Of a stretch of 64,000 bases of DNA, positions 51,256 to 60,640 are shown in pieces. Position 1 is the first letter of the stretch. Each line of letters opens with the position of its first letter. A model generated the notes under the pieces. The model was not told the DNA's origin. It did no database searches and worked only from the letters and a program-made list of their open reading frames with translations. The DNA comes from Chrysophaeum taylorii (taxonomy: Eukaryota > Sar > Pelagophyceae > Pelagomonadales > Pelagomonadaceae): NCBI GenBank assembly GCA_029834535.1, contig JAQMWT010000027.1, forward strand, positions 1 to 64,000, in the 5' to 3' direction. The position numbers were made by a program, and so were the translations under genes.

Positions 51256-52377
51256 TCAGGAGTAGGAGCGAATGGCGACGTTGGCAGTGCCGATCTCCGA
51301 GTGGCCGGTCTGGCCGCCGAGGTTGGAGACGACAAGGTCTTTGGCGGAGGAGAGGAAGCCAAGGGCGACGCCGCCGACGCGGGCGAGGGAGCCGGAGTTG
51401 GCGTCGTCGTTGTTGGTGGCATTTTCGAAGGCGGGATTACCGAAGCCGCGGTACTTGCCCGAGCCGACCCCGCGGATGCTGTCGAGTTCGCGGACGTTGC
51501 CGACGTCGTCGGAGCCGATGCCGCGCCACTTGTCGTTGCCGGCTCCGTCGACGCCGCCGCGCGAGTAGTAGTTTCCGTAGGTCGAGGGGTCGCGCGAGGC
51601 GGCGCGCTGCTCGGCGGCGCGGCGCTCCTCGGCGCGCTGGTCGCGCTTCCGGCGGCGCTCGATTTTTCGCTCGCGCTCCTCTTTTTTGCGCCGCTTTTCG
51701 TTTTTCTTTTTTCGCCGAGCCTCGTCGTCGTCGTCCTTTGATGAGGGCGGCGCGGGCGGCGGCTGCTCGGCGGGCGCGGGCGGCGGGTTGAAAAAGTCGT
51801 CGTCGTCGTCGCCGCCGGCTTCATCCTCTTCCTCCTCGTCGTCGTCGTCGTCGCCAAACAGCTCGAACGTCGACGTCGGTTGCTGTTGCGGTTGTTGGAC
51901 GGCGGGGGTACCCGAGAGGAAAAGGAGATCGTCGGTCGTGGGCTGCTGATGCTGCATAGCGGAACGCGGCGGGTCCACCGTCTTGGGCGGCGGCGGCGGG
52001 GACGGAGACGACTCGTCGCCGTCTCCTTCTTCTTCTTCGCCCTTGGCCGCCGCGAAGAGCGCGGAGAACGGGTCGTTCTGGTTACTGGCGGACGCGGGTT
52101 TCTTTTTTGGGGGGGCGGGGCGCGGCTGCATCGCGGCCATGGTGGACGTTGGCGGCGGCGGCGTCCACTCCGGCAACGGCTGCTGCTGCGGGTGCCCCAT
52201 CATGTGCTGGCCCATCCAGGCCCTCGTGTTGGCGAGCTGGTGGTGGAGCGCCGCCACCGTCGCCCGGAGCTGCGCGTTTTCGGCCCGAAGGCGCGAAATT
52301 TCCTCGGTTTGCACGCGAGCGTGCTCGCGGAGCAGGCCGCCATCGCCATTCTTATTATTGTCGGGGGCGGTGGCCAT
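51256..52377 (-). CDS. Hypothetical low-complexity coiled-coil protein
   Basis: The 373-residue protein starts with a heptad coiled coil (EISRLRAENAQLRATVAALH, about residues 25-50). Long Gln/Pro-rich and acidic (D/E) disordered stretches follow, then a highly charged Lys/Arg/Glu helix (about 220-260) and a Gly/Asn-rich end with WRGIGSDDVG and YRGFGNPAF. The end loosely resembles the region after the zinc finger in ArfGAP1-type proteins (the GFGN words), but no ArfGAP zinc finger is present, so I do not assign it. Its ATG lies 68 bp from the divergent XRN gene, with two TGACGTCA sites between. Confidence 0.6.
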   Translation of the reverse strand: MATAPDNNKNGDGGLLREHARVQTEEISRLRAENAQLRATVAALHHQLANTRAWMGQHMMGHPQQQPLPEWTPPPPTSTMAAMQPRPAPPKKKPASASNQNDPFSALFAAAKGEEEEGDGDESSPSPPPPPKTVDPPRSAMQHQQPTTDDLLFLSGTPAVQQPQQQPTSTFELFGDDDDDEEEEDEAGGDDDDDFFNPPPAPAEQPPPAPPSSKDDDDEARRKKKNEKRRKKEERERKIERRRKRDQRAEERRAAEQRAASRDPSTYGNYYSRGGVDGAGNDKWRGIGSDDVGNVRELDSIRGVGSGKYRGFGNPAFENATNNDDANSGSLARVGGVALGFLSSAKDLVVSNLGGQTGHSEIGTANVAIRSYS

Positions 52378-52445
52378 CTCTTGACGTCACTTCACCCATT
52401 TCTTGACGTCACTTTTGAGGAGGGGAGGCCACAACAATACCTAAA
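52378..52445. promoter_or_regulatory. Divergent promoter with two TGACGTCA (bZIP/CRE-type) sites
   Basis: The 68 bp between two divergent start codons contain CTTGACGTCACT twice, with the palindromes at 52382-52389 and 52404-52411, 22 bp apart (about two helical turns). TGACGTCA is the classical bZIP target; stramenopile aureochromes (bZIP plus LOV light sensor) are reported to bind TGACGT. Two such sites in so short a span are unlikely by chance. Confidence 0.6.
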
Positions 52446-54371
52446 ATGTGCTCGTCGTCGTTTCTCTTGTTGTTCGCGACGACGGCGACGAGTTTTGTCG
52501 CAGTTCATCATCATCATCATCATCGTCTTAATGTCGCGGCGTCGCCTCCTCGGAAGGCGTTGTTGACCCGGATGCACGGGATCCCGAAGATGTTCCGGTG
52601 GCTGACGGACCAGTACCCGCAGATCATGGAGCGGATCTCTGAGGCGTTGCCGGGAGAGGACGCCGTGGACAACCTGTACCTCGACATGAACGGGATCATC
52701 CACCAGTGCACCCATAGCAACGACGACCAGCTGGTGACGACGTCGATGAAGGAGCAGTTCGTTCGGATCTTCCAGTTCACCGACAAGGTGTGCAAGTTGG
52801 TCGGTCCGCAAAAACTTATTTATCTCGCCGTCGACGGGATCGCGCCGCGTGCCAAGATGAACCAGCAGCGCGCCCGGCGGTTTCGGAGTTCGCTCGAACG
52901 GACCCAGCTGATGGAGGACATCTTGGCGGCGGGCGGCGAGCTCCCCGAGGTCCACTTCGACTCGAATTGTATCACGCCCGGCACGGAGTTCATGTTCAAG
53001 CTCGGTATCGCGTTCGAGGCGTGGCTCGAACACAAGACGCGGACCGATCCGTTTTATCAGGGTCCCCTCGTCATCTTCTCGGGATGCGACGTCCCGGGCG
53101 AGGGGGAACACAAAATTATGGATTTTATTCGCGAAGAGGCGGCCAAGCCCGGGTGGGATTCCGCCCAACGCCACTGCTTCTACGGCCTCGACGCCGACCT
53201 CATCATGTTGTCGCTGGTGACGCACCAGCCCAACTTCCGGTTGTTGCGCGAGAAGATGCGGAGAAAAAAAGACCCTCTGACCTTTGGGAGGTACGACTTT
53301 GAGATTTTAGAGGTTTCGTTGCTCCGCGAGATGATCGAGCTCGAGCTCAAAACGGAAAGCGGCGAGCGCGCGATCGACGACTTCGTCTTTCTCTGCATGC
53401 TCGTCGGCAACGACTTCCTCCCGCACGTCCCGCATCTCGACATTCTTTCGGGTTCTTTGGATTTGAGCTTGCAGCTCTACCGGGAGTTGCTCCCCAACGT
53501 CGGTTTTTTGACCGACAAGGAGAAAATTCATCTAGATCGCTTCGAGATCGTCATTCGCGCGCTCGCGACCTTCGAACGCGGCAGCTTCGAGCGCCGGGCT
53601 TCGGCCGAGCGCGTCCCCGAGTACCGCGGGGACGGATATCGGGACCACTACTACAAGACCAAGTTTGGGATCGATCCCGATCGCGAGCCCGACAAGATCC
53701 GGGCCGTCGCGAGGGACTACGTCCTCGGCCTCTTCTGGTGCGTCCAGTACTACCACCGCGGCGTCAAGAGCTGGGACTGGTACTACCCCTACATGTACGC
53801 CCCCCTGGCCTCCGACTTGGTCGATTTGGCCGACCTCGACTTTGAGTTCCCGACCACCAACTCGAAACCCTTCACGCCCCTTATGCAGCTGCTCTCCGTC
53901 CTCCCACCGCAGAGTTCCAACTTGCTCCCGGCCGCCTACGCGGACCTCATGACCGGCACCTTGAAGGAGTCCTACCCTCTGACCTTTGACGTCGACCCCA
54001 ACGGCAAGGCGCAACCCTGGGAGGCCGTCGTTTTGATCCCCTTCTTAGACGAGGACGCGATGGTCGACGAGCTCTCTCGAATCGACCACACATCGCAACT
54101 CACCGAACTCGAGCGCAAGCGCAACAAGCAAAACAACCACGTCTGGCGATCGAGACGCGTCGACAACATAACACACTACCTCCGCACCGACGACGACGAC
54201 GACGTCGTTTTGCGACGACAGCAGCCCCCGTCCCGCCGCCGCCGCCGCCGTCGCCGTCCCTACCAACAACCCTCGAAACACCACCATCACTACGACCACA
54301 AGACCGCCGCCGCCGCCGCCGCCGCCAAGACCACGCCTCCTCCTTCTGCCCAGGACCGCCCGCCGCGGTAG
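52446..54371 (+). CDS. XRN-family 5'-3' exoribonuclease with N-terminal leader
   Basis: The 641-residue protein has the full XRN N-terminal catalytic region: LYLDMNGIIHQC, VDGIAPRAKMNQQRARRF, SNCITPGTEFM, CDVPGEGEHKIM, YGLDADLIMLSL and GNDFLPHVPHL, with the acidic residues that hold the metals. XRN enzymes degrade 5'-monophosphate RNA processively. It is short (XRN2 is about 950, XRN1 over 1500) and ends in a low-complexity His/Arg/Ala tail. Canonical XRNs start MGVPKFYRWL; here the matching MHGIPKMFRWL begins at residue 43, after a hydrophobic leader with TSFVAV that resembles an ochrophyte plastid signal. If translation begins instead at the second Met (52572) there is no leader. Confidence 0.88.
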   Translation: MCSSSFLLLFATTATSFVAVHHHHHHRLNVAASPPRKALLTRMHGIPKMFRWLTDQYPQIMERISEALPGEDAVDNLYLDMNGIIHQCTHSNDDQLVTTSMKEQFVRIFQFTDKVCKLVGPQKLIYLAVDGIAPRAKMNQQRARRFRSSLERTQLMEDILAAGGELPEVHFDSNCITPGTEFMFKLGIAFEAWLEHKTRTDPFYQGPLVIFSGCDVPGEGEHKIMDFIREEAAKPGWDSAQRHCFYGLDADLIMLSLVTHQPNFRLLREKMRRKKDPLTFGRYDFEILEVSLLREMIELELKTESGERAIDDFVFLCMLVGNDFLPHVPHLDILSGSLDLSLQLYRELLPNVGFLTDKEKIHLDRFEIVIRALATFERGSFERRASAERVPEYRGDGYRDHYYKTKFGIDPDREPDKIRAVARDYVLGLFWCVQYYHRGVKSWDWYYPYMYAPLASDLVDLADLDFEFPTTNSKPFTPLMQLLSVLPPQSSNLLPAAYADLMTGTLKESYPLTFDVDPNGKAQPWEAVVLIPFLDEDAMVDELSRIDHTSQLTELERKRNKQNNHVWRSRRVDNITHYLRTDDDDDVVLRRQQPPSRRRRRRRRPYQQPSKHHHHYDHKTAAAAAAAKTTPPPSAQDRPPR

Positions 54372-54401
54372 CTGTATAATATGTCATCATAGGGTTGTTG
54401 A

Positions 54402-54641
54402 TTACTGGGTCGATCTCGTCTTTTTTGGGATCGGCGCGCCGTGGGCTCTCGGATCAGTAGCAAACGTTCTTCGTTCCGACTGTGCTGCCGCGAGCTGTCG
54501 CGCGAGGTCGGACTGCGGCGGCAGCGGCTTGGGGGGGGGCTCGTCCGCCACAACACAGCTCGGAAGCGCGGCGATCGCCGCTCGTCGCGTGACGGGGGCC
54601 AACGCCGCGGCGCCCACGAGTAGTAGTACCAGTACCTTCAT
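54402..54641 (-). CDS. Small predicted thylakoid-lumen protein (Tat-type bipartite leader)
   Basis: I start at the internal ATG (54641) because it gives a clean leader: MKVLVLLLVGAAALAP (signal peptide ending in AP), then TRRAAIAALP, a twin-Arg plus hydrophobic stretch, then a short mature part with SDLARQLAAAQSERRTF. Total 79 residues. This succession is typical of ochrophyte proteins that cross the plastid membranes and then the thylakoid by the Tat route. The mature part is short and unrecognised, so a photosystem-associated small subunit or an incomplete multi-exon gene are both possible. Its 3' end is 30 bp from the XRN stop codon, tail to tail. Confidence 0.6.
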   Translation of the reverse strand: MKVLVLLLVGAAALAPVTRRAAIAALPSCVVADEPPPKPLPPQSDLARQLAAAQSERRTFATDPRAHGAPIPKKTRSTQ

Positions 54642-56028
54642 CCCCTCGTTGCGCAGGCGTACTCCTAACCCTATAAAATCACCTGTTGAGAAAATCCGCT
54701 CTCGATTCCCCACCGACAGCAGCTACGGAAGCGATCTCAGGTGCGGGAGCCTGCAGAGTTCGTCGGAGGGGCTGGCCCGATCTCTGCCAATACGGCCGCC
54801 AAGCCAAGCAGCGCATCGCGGGGACGAGGTTTTGCCGATTTAGGGGTTTGGGCGGCGTCGCGGGAGTGATTTTTTTCGTAAGGGTCCTTGCGATTTTTAG
54901 CTCCTCATTGAAAGGCAGCGGGGCGATCTCCAAGACCAGTTCAATACACATTCTAGCCACACAGACCGGGCCGCTGGCCGCAGGTGCCGCAACAGGAGGC
55001 CGTCCTGAAGCTCGCGACGGGGACTACAGCAGCGATTCAGGCGGTTGTTGTGCTCCGGGCAACCGAGCTCCAGGCAACCAAGCGAGGGGTTGATCGACGA
55101 TCCAGACAACTTCTACGCGGTATCAGTCCTAGGTATCGACCCTAACCTCTGGAAAGCCCATGGCAAGGCCGCGTTGAGGGCGGCCAATGCCGTGAGAGTA
55201 GGCAGCGAGACGGGTCCGAGTCGAGGCGAGTTCAATGGCAGCATCTGGTTCTACGTGCCGCCGGAGCCCGCGGTTCTGGTATACAGAGGACCTAGAGTCT
55301 CAGATTACGTCGACGTTGCGGCGACGATACAGATTTTTACCAGAAATAATACTCGATGAAAGAAAGAAGTCAACGCAGGAGAAGTCGGCGCGGACGACGA
55401 AGTCCCGGAAATGTCGACCGACGAGTCAACACCACAGCCACAGCTGCCGCCATCGCCAGTGGCGCGCCGGCTGACGCCGTTACCACCGCCGCCGCCGAAG
55501 AACCTGTTGCGGCGGGTCCGCGAGGTTGAAACTACGGTCGTAAGCTGCGGTATTTTTTTATTTGCCCGCGCCCGCTCAAGTCGGCCGACACTTGACCGAT
55601 TATCACTATCAAACCGATGGCGATCGCCAGCAGCCCGTTCACGCCCCTGACCGAATCTCCCCTTAGTTTAGCGCAAAACCGGGACATGGCCCACTTTGCG
55701 ATGTGCAAGATGCCCTCAGAGTAGTAGGCACCTTATTCATTCATTTGGTCGAACTCCCCAGGGGAGGCCGTTTGCTGCCAAGCCAGCCTCTCGCCGGCCC
55801 AAAGTCTAGAGAATGCTAGTCACGATGGCAGGGCGCTCAACCCTGGGGGCGGAAGTGCGCGTCGCTGGTGGCTTTCCGGGCCAAATACTCCTCCGGCCGT
55901 CTCCAGAATCCTCCTCCATCGTAGCACACAGAGCACCTCGGGATCATAGAAAAAAGGCACAGTGCGTATATGACTCAGAGAGCTTTGGTTGAAAAAAAGG
56001 CTCTATCCGAGCAAATTTTACGCCGGTG
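54642..56028. other. Intergenic with possible unassigned exons
   Basis: On the plus strand three protein-like stretches appear in different frames: GEFNGSIWFYVPPEPAVLV within 55045-55359, a Pro-rich MSTDESTPQPQLPPSPVARR frame from 55411 that meets a GTAAGC donor at about 55541, and a frame at about 55615-55725 ending MAHFAMCKMPSE. They could be exons of one unrecognised gene, but I cannot place all splice sites. The remainder holds nothing I recognise. Confidence 0.3.
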
Positions 56029-56904
56029 TTATTTTTGGTGGCGAGAGGCATGGTAGGCGACGTGGTCCGCGACGAAGGTCGCGACGAAGGTTGCGAGGTC
56101 GTGGTCGTAGCCAGCCTGCTCGCGATACTCCAAGGTCACCTTGTCGTTGAGCTTTGCGGCGTCGACGAGGCGGCGAGCGCCGAGGACGTGGATTTTCGGA
56201 TCGGCGGCACCCTGGTCGACGAGAATCTGGAGCGGGCGGCCGTCGTAGGCCTTGATGAGCTCGCACGCGTCGTAGGATCGCCAGATCTCGCGCCACGGCG
56301 CGTCGGGCGAGTCATCGACAGTTCCGCCGCCGAGATATGCCGAGAAGGCGCGCCAGGCAGGCGCTGGCGGCGGGATGGCGGAGGGGTTGGAGACGGGGGC
56401 AAACGCCGAGCACGACGCGTAGAGGTTCGATTTCCTTAGAAAGGCGACCAACGCCCCGTGGCCACCCATGCTGTGGCCACATATGCTCCGTCCACTCGTA
56501 TGAAAGGTGGCCTCGATGAGCCTCGGAAGCTCGTCGGTGACGTACGAAAACATGCCGTAGTGGCTCGACCACGGCTCCCGAGTCGCGTCGACGTAATAGC
56601 TCGCGCCGCGCCCGAGGAGCGGGTGCTCGTCGTCGGGACCCTCTCGCGGCGAGGTGTCCGGGAACACGAGCACGACGCCGTGCTGCGCCGCGGCTTGTTG
56701 GGCAGTTGCGAGCTTGGTTGCGCAATTCGCGTCGCTCGCCGTCAGACCGCCCAGAACGTACAGCGCGGGGCATCCCGCTTCTCGCGGCGGAACATACACG
56801 TAAGCCACCATGTGGCCGCACGCTTCCGACAAATGTTTGAACCGGACCAATCGACCCCCGAACGCCTTGTGCTCTTCTAACACCTCGAAGGTGGTGGTAC
56901 TCAT
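56029..56904 (-). CDS. S-formylglutathione hydrolase (esterase D family)
   Basis: This 291-residue single-exon protein is of normal length for the family. The nucleophile is Ser145 in GHSMGGHGAL, Asp230 lies in LVDQGAADP and His268 in GYDHDLATF; GASYYVDATREPWSSHYGM is the usual substrate-side block. The enzyme splits S-formylglutathione to formate and glutathione, the second step of glutathione-dependent formaldehyde removal. An oddity is that the widely kept Cys of the LTC block is Ala56 here (LGGLTASDAN), which in other members is linked to redox sensitivity, so this form may be less easily inhibited by thiol oxidation. No targeting leader is visible, so it is probably cytosolic. Confidence 0.93.
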   Translation of the reverse strand: MSTTTFEVLEEHKAFGGRLVRFKHLSEACGHMVAYVYVPPREAGCPALYVLGGLTASDANCATKLATAQQAAAQHGVVLVFPDTSPREGPDDEHPLLGRGASYYVDATREPWSSHYGMFSYVTDELPRLIEATFHTSGRSICGHSMGGHGALVAFLRKSNLYASCSAFAPVSNPSAIPPPAPAWRAFSAYLGGGTVDDSPDAPWREIWRSYDACELIKAYDGRPLQILVDQGAADPKIHVLGARRLVDAAKLNDKVTLEYREQAGYDHDLATFVATFVADHVAYHASRHQK

Positions 56905-57330
56905 CGATCCAGGAAATTCACAATCCTAGGGTAAGCGAGAGGGTATGTATGACGTGCCCAAGAAGGCGCTGCGGTGGTGGAGACTCGACGAAAGCCGGCT
57001 GGCTACAAGTGCTTCGGTCCTGCTCGGCCAAGCGAAAGAAAGCTCTTGCTTCTTTCCTACGTTTCCTACCGAGCACTCCATCACATGGTACTAAATTAAA
57101 TATGGCGACGAGCCCTTTTTTTTTAAACATGTAAGCACACCGAATAAAATTCAATTGTATAAGTGACGACAGGTTTTGGCACACGAAGGCCCTCTACAGA
57201 AGGAAGAAAGAAAGGAACGGGCGGGGTTCTCTCGCTAGGACGCCGCTGGCAGCAGCAGCAGCAGCAGCAGCAGCAAAGGAATTGGTCGCGAATTAAAAAA
57301 AAAAACAACAACACTAATAATAAGTCTTCT
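56905..57330. other. Intergenic with (CAG)n microsatellite
   Basis: A (CAG)n run of about nine units lies at 57248-57275. Followed by A-rich sequence and AACAACAACAC. The short open frames over it are repeat-driven. The run lies in the 3' flank of the minus-strand small protein gene. Confidence 0.5.
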
Positions 57331-57638
57331 TCATGTTGCGCTGATCTGTTCGATCATGTCGCAGTATCCCTTGGTGCGATTTTGCTGCGAGGCATACGTC
57401 GTCGCACGGGTCGAGCGGACGGGATGTACCTTGTTCGTCAACGAGTTGGCGTAGACGCCGGGGTTGACTTCTTCGTAACGAGAAGGGTTCCTCCCGACGC
57501 CGCCTCCGCCCGGGCGACCTCCGCCGAAGAACCGCATCCTGCGATGGCGTCATCACAAACTAACAAAAACAAGACGCACCAAGCCGACGTTGTGGCCAGC
57601 GAGGCGACCAAGACGAACAACGTGAGGATCGAGCGCAT
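57331..57638 (-). CDS. Small secreted or plastid-targeted protein (two exons)
   Basis: On the minus strand exon 1 is 57638-57580 and exon 2 is 57538-57331, joined across a 41-nt intron (GTGCGT...ATCGCAG), giving 88 residues. The first 20 residues, MRSILTLFVLVASLATTSAW, form a good signal peptide. The mature part is Gly/Arg-rich at first (MRFFGGGRPGGGG), then RYEEVNPGVYANSLTNKV and a C-terminal QNRTKGYCDMIEQ. Without splicing the frame ends in unrelated sequence. In ochrophytes such a leader could also be the first part of a plastid signal. I recognise no family. Confidence 0.6.
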
Positions 57639-57749
57639 GTTTCAACAAAAGTGACACTACTGACAGCCTTCTGCTGCTGCTGCTGTTTCCACCCTAACCA
57701 CGCCGACTCGTGGTGGTGGTGGTGGTAAGGGTTGCTGCAAGAAAGAAGT

Positions 57750-59852
57750 ATGGGGAGCTGCAATAGTACACTAAGCCTGGATGCTGCGTGTGGTGAGGCA
57801 GCCGAGGAGACGTATGGGGTATTCGAAGTGGGCGGCGAGAAGTCTTCTCACTTGAGTCCCGCGCTTCGTTGGGGTGCCAACGCCGTCGACGGCGTGCCAG
57901 CGCCGCCCCCCAGCTTTGACGAGGAGGGGAACGGCACCGTGTGGGCGATGGTCGCCGCGTGCGTCCGCAAGCACGGACCCAGGCCGTGCGTAGGGTGGCG
58001 GGCACTCCTCAAGCGCGAAATGGAGGGCAAGTTCGAAAAGCTAACGCTCGGCGACTACGAGTGGTGGACGTACGACGAGTTCGGGAAGAGCATCGCCGAC
58101 CTATCGAGCGGGTTGCCGGTATGCAAGGGCGACTGCGTGCTGATATTTGCCGAAACGCAGCGCGACTGGTTCGTCACGGCTCTTGCGTGCTTCCGGGTGG
58201 GTTGCACAGTGGTGACGGCCTACGCGACGCTCGGCGAGGAAGGCGTCACGACGGCCCTGGGCCAGACCAACGCCAAGGTCTGCGTGTGCGACGCCAAGCT
58301 CCTCAAAATTCTGGCCTCGGCCAAGAGTCTTCCACGGACGCTGAAGCACGTCATCACCATCGGCGACGCCTCGTCGGAGCTCAAGGGATTCGAGACCGAG
58401 ACGATCCGCGAGTTGGTTGCCAAGGGCGCGGAGACCCCCAAGGACGAGGTCCCCGTCGAGCCGAGCGACGTCGCGCTTATCATGTATACGTCAGGGACAA
58501 CAGGGACGTCCAAGGGGGTGGTGATTACCCAAAACAACCTCGTGGCCCACACGATGTCGTTCAAAGGCGCCGTGAGCGACTTGACGCGCGACGACGTCCA
58601 CCTCGCGTACCTTCCGCTCGCGCATATCATGGAGTTTTGCATCGAGCTCTGGTGTCTGAGTGCTGGGGGAAGCATGGGGTACGGCTCGCCGCACACTCTG
58701 ACGGACACGGGCGTGAAACTCCAAAAGGGCTGCCGCGGAGACGCGCCGCTGCTGCGCCCGACGTGCATGCTCTTCGCCCCCGCCGTCCTCGACAAAGTTT
58801 ACGCGGCCGTCATGCGAAAAATCGATGGCTCGTCGACCAAAGAGTTTTTATTTGGGTTGGCCCTCGAAGCGGGAAAACGTCGCTACGCGCAGGGTCTTGC
58901 CGGCGCCGGTCCCATCTGGGACGCGCTGCTCATGAAGAAAATCCAAGCCCTCGTGGGAGGTCGCTTGCGCTATTCTGCCTCGGGCTCGGCTCCGCTTTCT
59001 CCGGAGATTCAAGTGTTTATGCAGACGTGTTTCAACAGTATTTTTCGCCAGGGGTACGGCTGCACCGAAGGTGGCACGTGCATTGGCAGGACCGCCGACA
59101 ACACGCTGGGCCAGGTTGGCCCGCCGTCGCCGGCGACGTTCGTCCGCCTCCGCGACTGGGAAGAGGGCGGGTACCTCAACGCCGACATTAGCAACCCAAA
59201 AATCGGTCGCCGTCGCGGCGAAATCCTTCTCGGCGGACCCACGATTTGCGCGGGATACTGGGTCGACAAGAAGCGGCCCGACCCTGAAATAGTCAAGAAA
59301 AACGCCGATGATTTCGTCACTATTTCTGGCGTCCGCTACTTTTGCACCGGCGACATCGGCGAGTTCGACGAGCGCGGCCGCCTTCGCATCGTCGATCGCA
59401 AGAAAGACCTTTTCAAAGGTGCGACGGGCGAGTACGTCGCGCTCATCAAGGTCGAAGCCGCACTGAAGCTATCCAAGTACGTCGAGCTCCCCGTGGTCTA
59501 CGGCAAGACTGGGGCGAAGGGGGTCGTCGCGCTCGTCTGCCCGCAGATGCACGCGATCGAAGAACTTAAGCGCGCCGTGGGCCTGCACGACGTGCCCTAT
59601 GGTCCCGAGCTTTGCAAGCGCCCCGAGATCGTCAGCGCGGTCTCCGACGCGCTCAAAAAGCAGTGCAAGGACTACGGCCTCCTACCCTTCGAAACGCCCC
59701 TGGCTTACGCCCTCGTCGTTGCCCCCGACGGCTCGCCCGCCCTCACGCCCGACAACGGCCTCCTCACGAGCACCATGAAAGTCAAGCGCCCCATCGTGAC
59801 AAAGGCCTTCCAAGCTGACCTCGACGCCGCCTACGCGACTGTCACCGATTGA
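57750..59852 (+). CDS. Long-chain acyl-CoA synthetase, copy 1
   Basis: The 700-residue protein starts at the ATG at 57750. The AMP-binding P-loop MYTSGTTGTSKGVVIT lies near residue 246, the gate and linker blocks (AYLPLAHIMEF, YGCTEGG) follow, and the FACS-type signature GRLRIVDRKKDLFKGATGEYV lies near 545-565. It activates long-chain fatty acids to acyl-CoA with ATP. The N-terminus MGSCNSTL carries Gly2 and Cys4, a typical N-myristoylation plus palmitoylation signal, which predicts membrane attachment. The tandem paralogue at 60641 lacks it. The two enzymes are about two-thirds or more identical over their length, with divergent N-termini. Confidence 0.93.
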   Translation: MGSCNSTLSLDAACGEAAEETYGVFEVGGEKSSHLSPALRWGANAVDGVPAPPPSFDEEGNGTVWAMVAACVRKHGPRPCVGWRALLKREMEGKFEKLTLGDYEWWTYDEFGKSIADLSSGLPVCKGDCVLIFAETQRDWFVTALACFRVGCTVVTAYATLGEEGVTTALGQTNAKVCVCDAKLLKILASAKSLPRTLKHVITIGDASSELKGFETETIRELVAKGAETPKDEVPVEPSDVALIMYTSGTTGTSKGVVITQNNLVAHTMSFKGAVSDLTRDDVHLAYLPLAHIMEFCIELWCLSAGGSMGYGSPHTLTDTGVKLQKGCRGDAPLLRPTCMLFAPAVLDKVYAAVMRKIDGSSTKEFLFGLALEAGKRRYAQGLAGAGPIWDALLMKKIQALVGGRLRYSASGSAPLSPEIQVFMQTCFNSIFRQGYGCTEGGTCIGRTADNTLGQVGPPSPATFVRLRDWEEGGYLNADISNPKIGRRRGEILLGGPTICAGYWVDKKRPDPEIVKKNADDFVTISGVRYFCTGDIGEFDERGRLRIVDRKKDLFKGATGEYVALIKVEAALKLSKYVELPVVYGKTGAKGVVALVCPQMHAIEELKRAVGLHDVPYGPELCKRPEIVSAVSDALKKQCKDYGLLPFETPLAYALVVAPDGSPALTPDNGLLTSTMKVKRPIVTKAFQADLDAAYATVTD

Positions 59853-60025
59853 TTGATTTATACGCGTCTCTCTGCATATTATGTCTGCGCTCGTCACGCT
59901 GTTGTCAGCTATCGACTGACCTCGACACCGCCGCCTACGCGACTGTCACCGATTTATTGATTTATACGTTTCTCTCTGTATATTATGATGTCTGCGCTCG
60001 TCACGCTGTTGTCAGCTATCGACAG
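59818..60025 (+). repeat. Tandem duplication of the ACSL copy 1 3' end
   Basis: The last ~12 codons of the synthetase and ~70 bp of 3' flank are repeated once, the second copy starting at about 59917. Differences are small (for example GATTGATTGATT against GATTTATTGATT). The first copy holds the stop codon that is used. Confidence 0.88.
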
Positions 60026-60640
60026 CCCCCCCCCGTTTTTGGTAGGCCTTATTTTTCTTTCCCCCCCCCTGCAAACCACCAATATCTCCTCTCGAGATAT
60101 GGATGGTCGCCACACCCGCAATTTGATGCTGCCGCTGCTGCTGCTGCTGCTGCTGCGACATTAAGAACTAACACCCGTTGGGGCTCGCTCGCTCGCTCGT
60201 GGCGGGTGGGGTTGTCCCGCACGCTTTCTCCCCCAGGACGCTTCAGGCAGGATGGATGGCGCTGAGAGGAACCTCGCATGTCCACACATACCGCCGAGGC
60301 AGCGCACGAGGCTTCAAGCTGCAGCACTATCTCTCCGCCTTCTGCATGACGAAGCCTTGCGAGGAGGAGATTGTTTGAATAATTCGATCTCCTCCTTAGT
60401 TTAACGATGCACCCCGTCTGAATATCGCCGTGTGATGGAGACGCGCTGGTGGCTGTGGGGAGTTATGAAGGCGAGCCTTGCCACGAAAGTGATGAGCTTC
60501 CGGAATCCTAACTTGAAGCAGCCCATGCCACGTCTGCGTCATATAAAAAAAACCTATGTGGCGTCAGTCGCCCGGAAAGCACCGCGCACCGCAATTACTT
60601 TGTTTTGTTGTTGAGGATATTGTTCGCGACCGCCTGCAAA
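60026..60640. other. Intergenic between the two ACSL genes
   Basis: It contains a (CTG)n run at about 60129-60156, CTCGCTCGCTCG at about 60185-60197, and no supported gene. It must hold the promoter of ACSL copy 2. Confidence 0.45.

Noticed and set aside
51060-51857. 265-residue Thr/Ser/Pro-rich minus frame
   Set aside because: Overlaps the better-supported coiled-coil protein in another frame; composition is that of a shifted acidic/Gln repeat.
57163-57654. Gln-rich plus-strand frame across the (CAG)n run
   Set aside because: The minus strand has a signal peptide and a GT-AG intron giving a coherent protein; the Gln run is a microsatellite.
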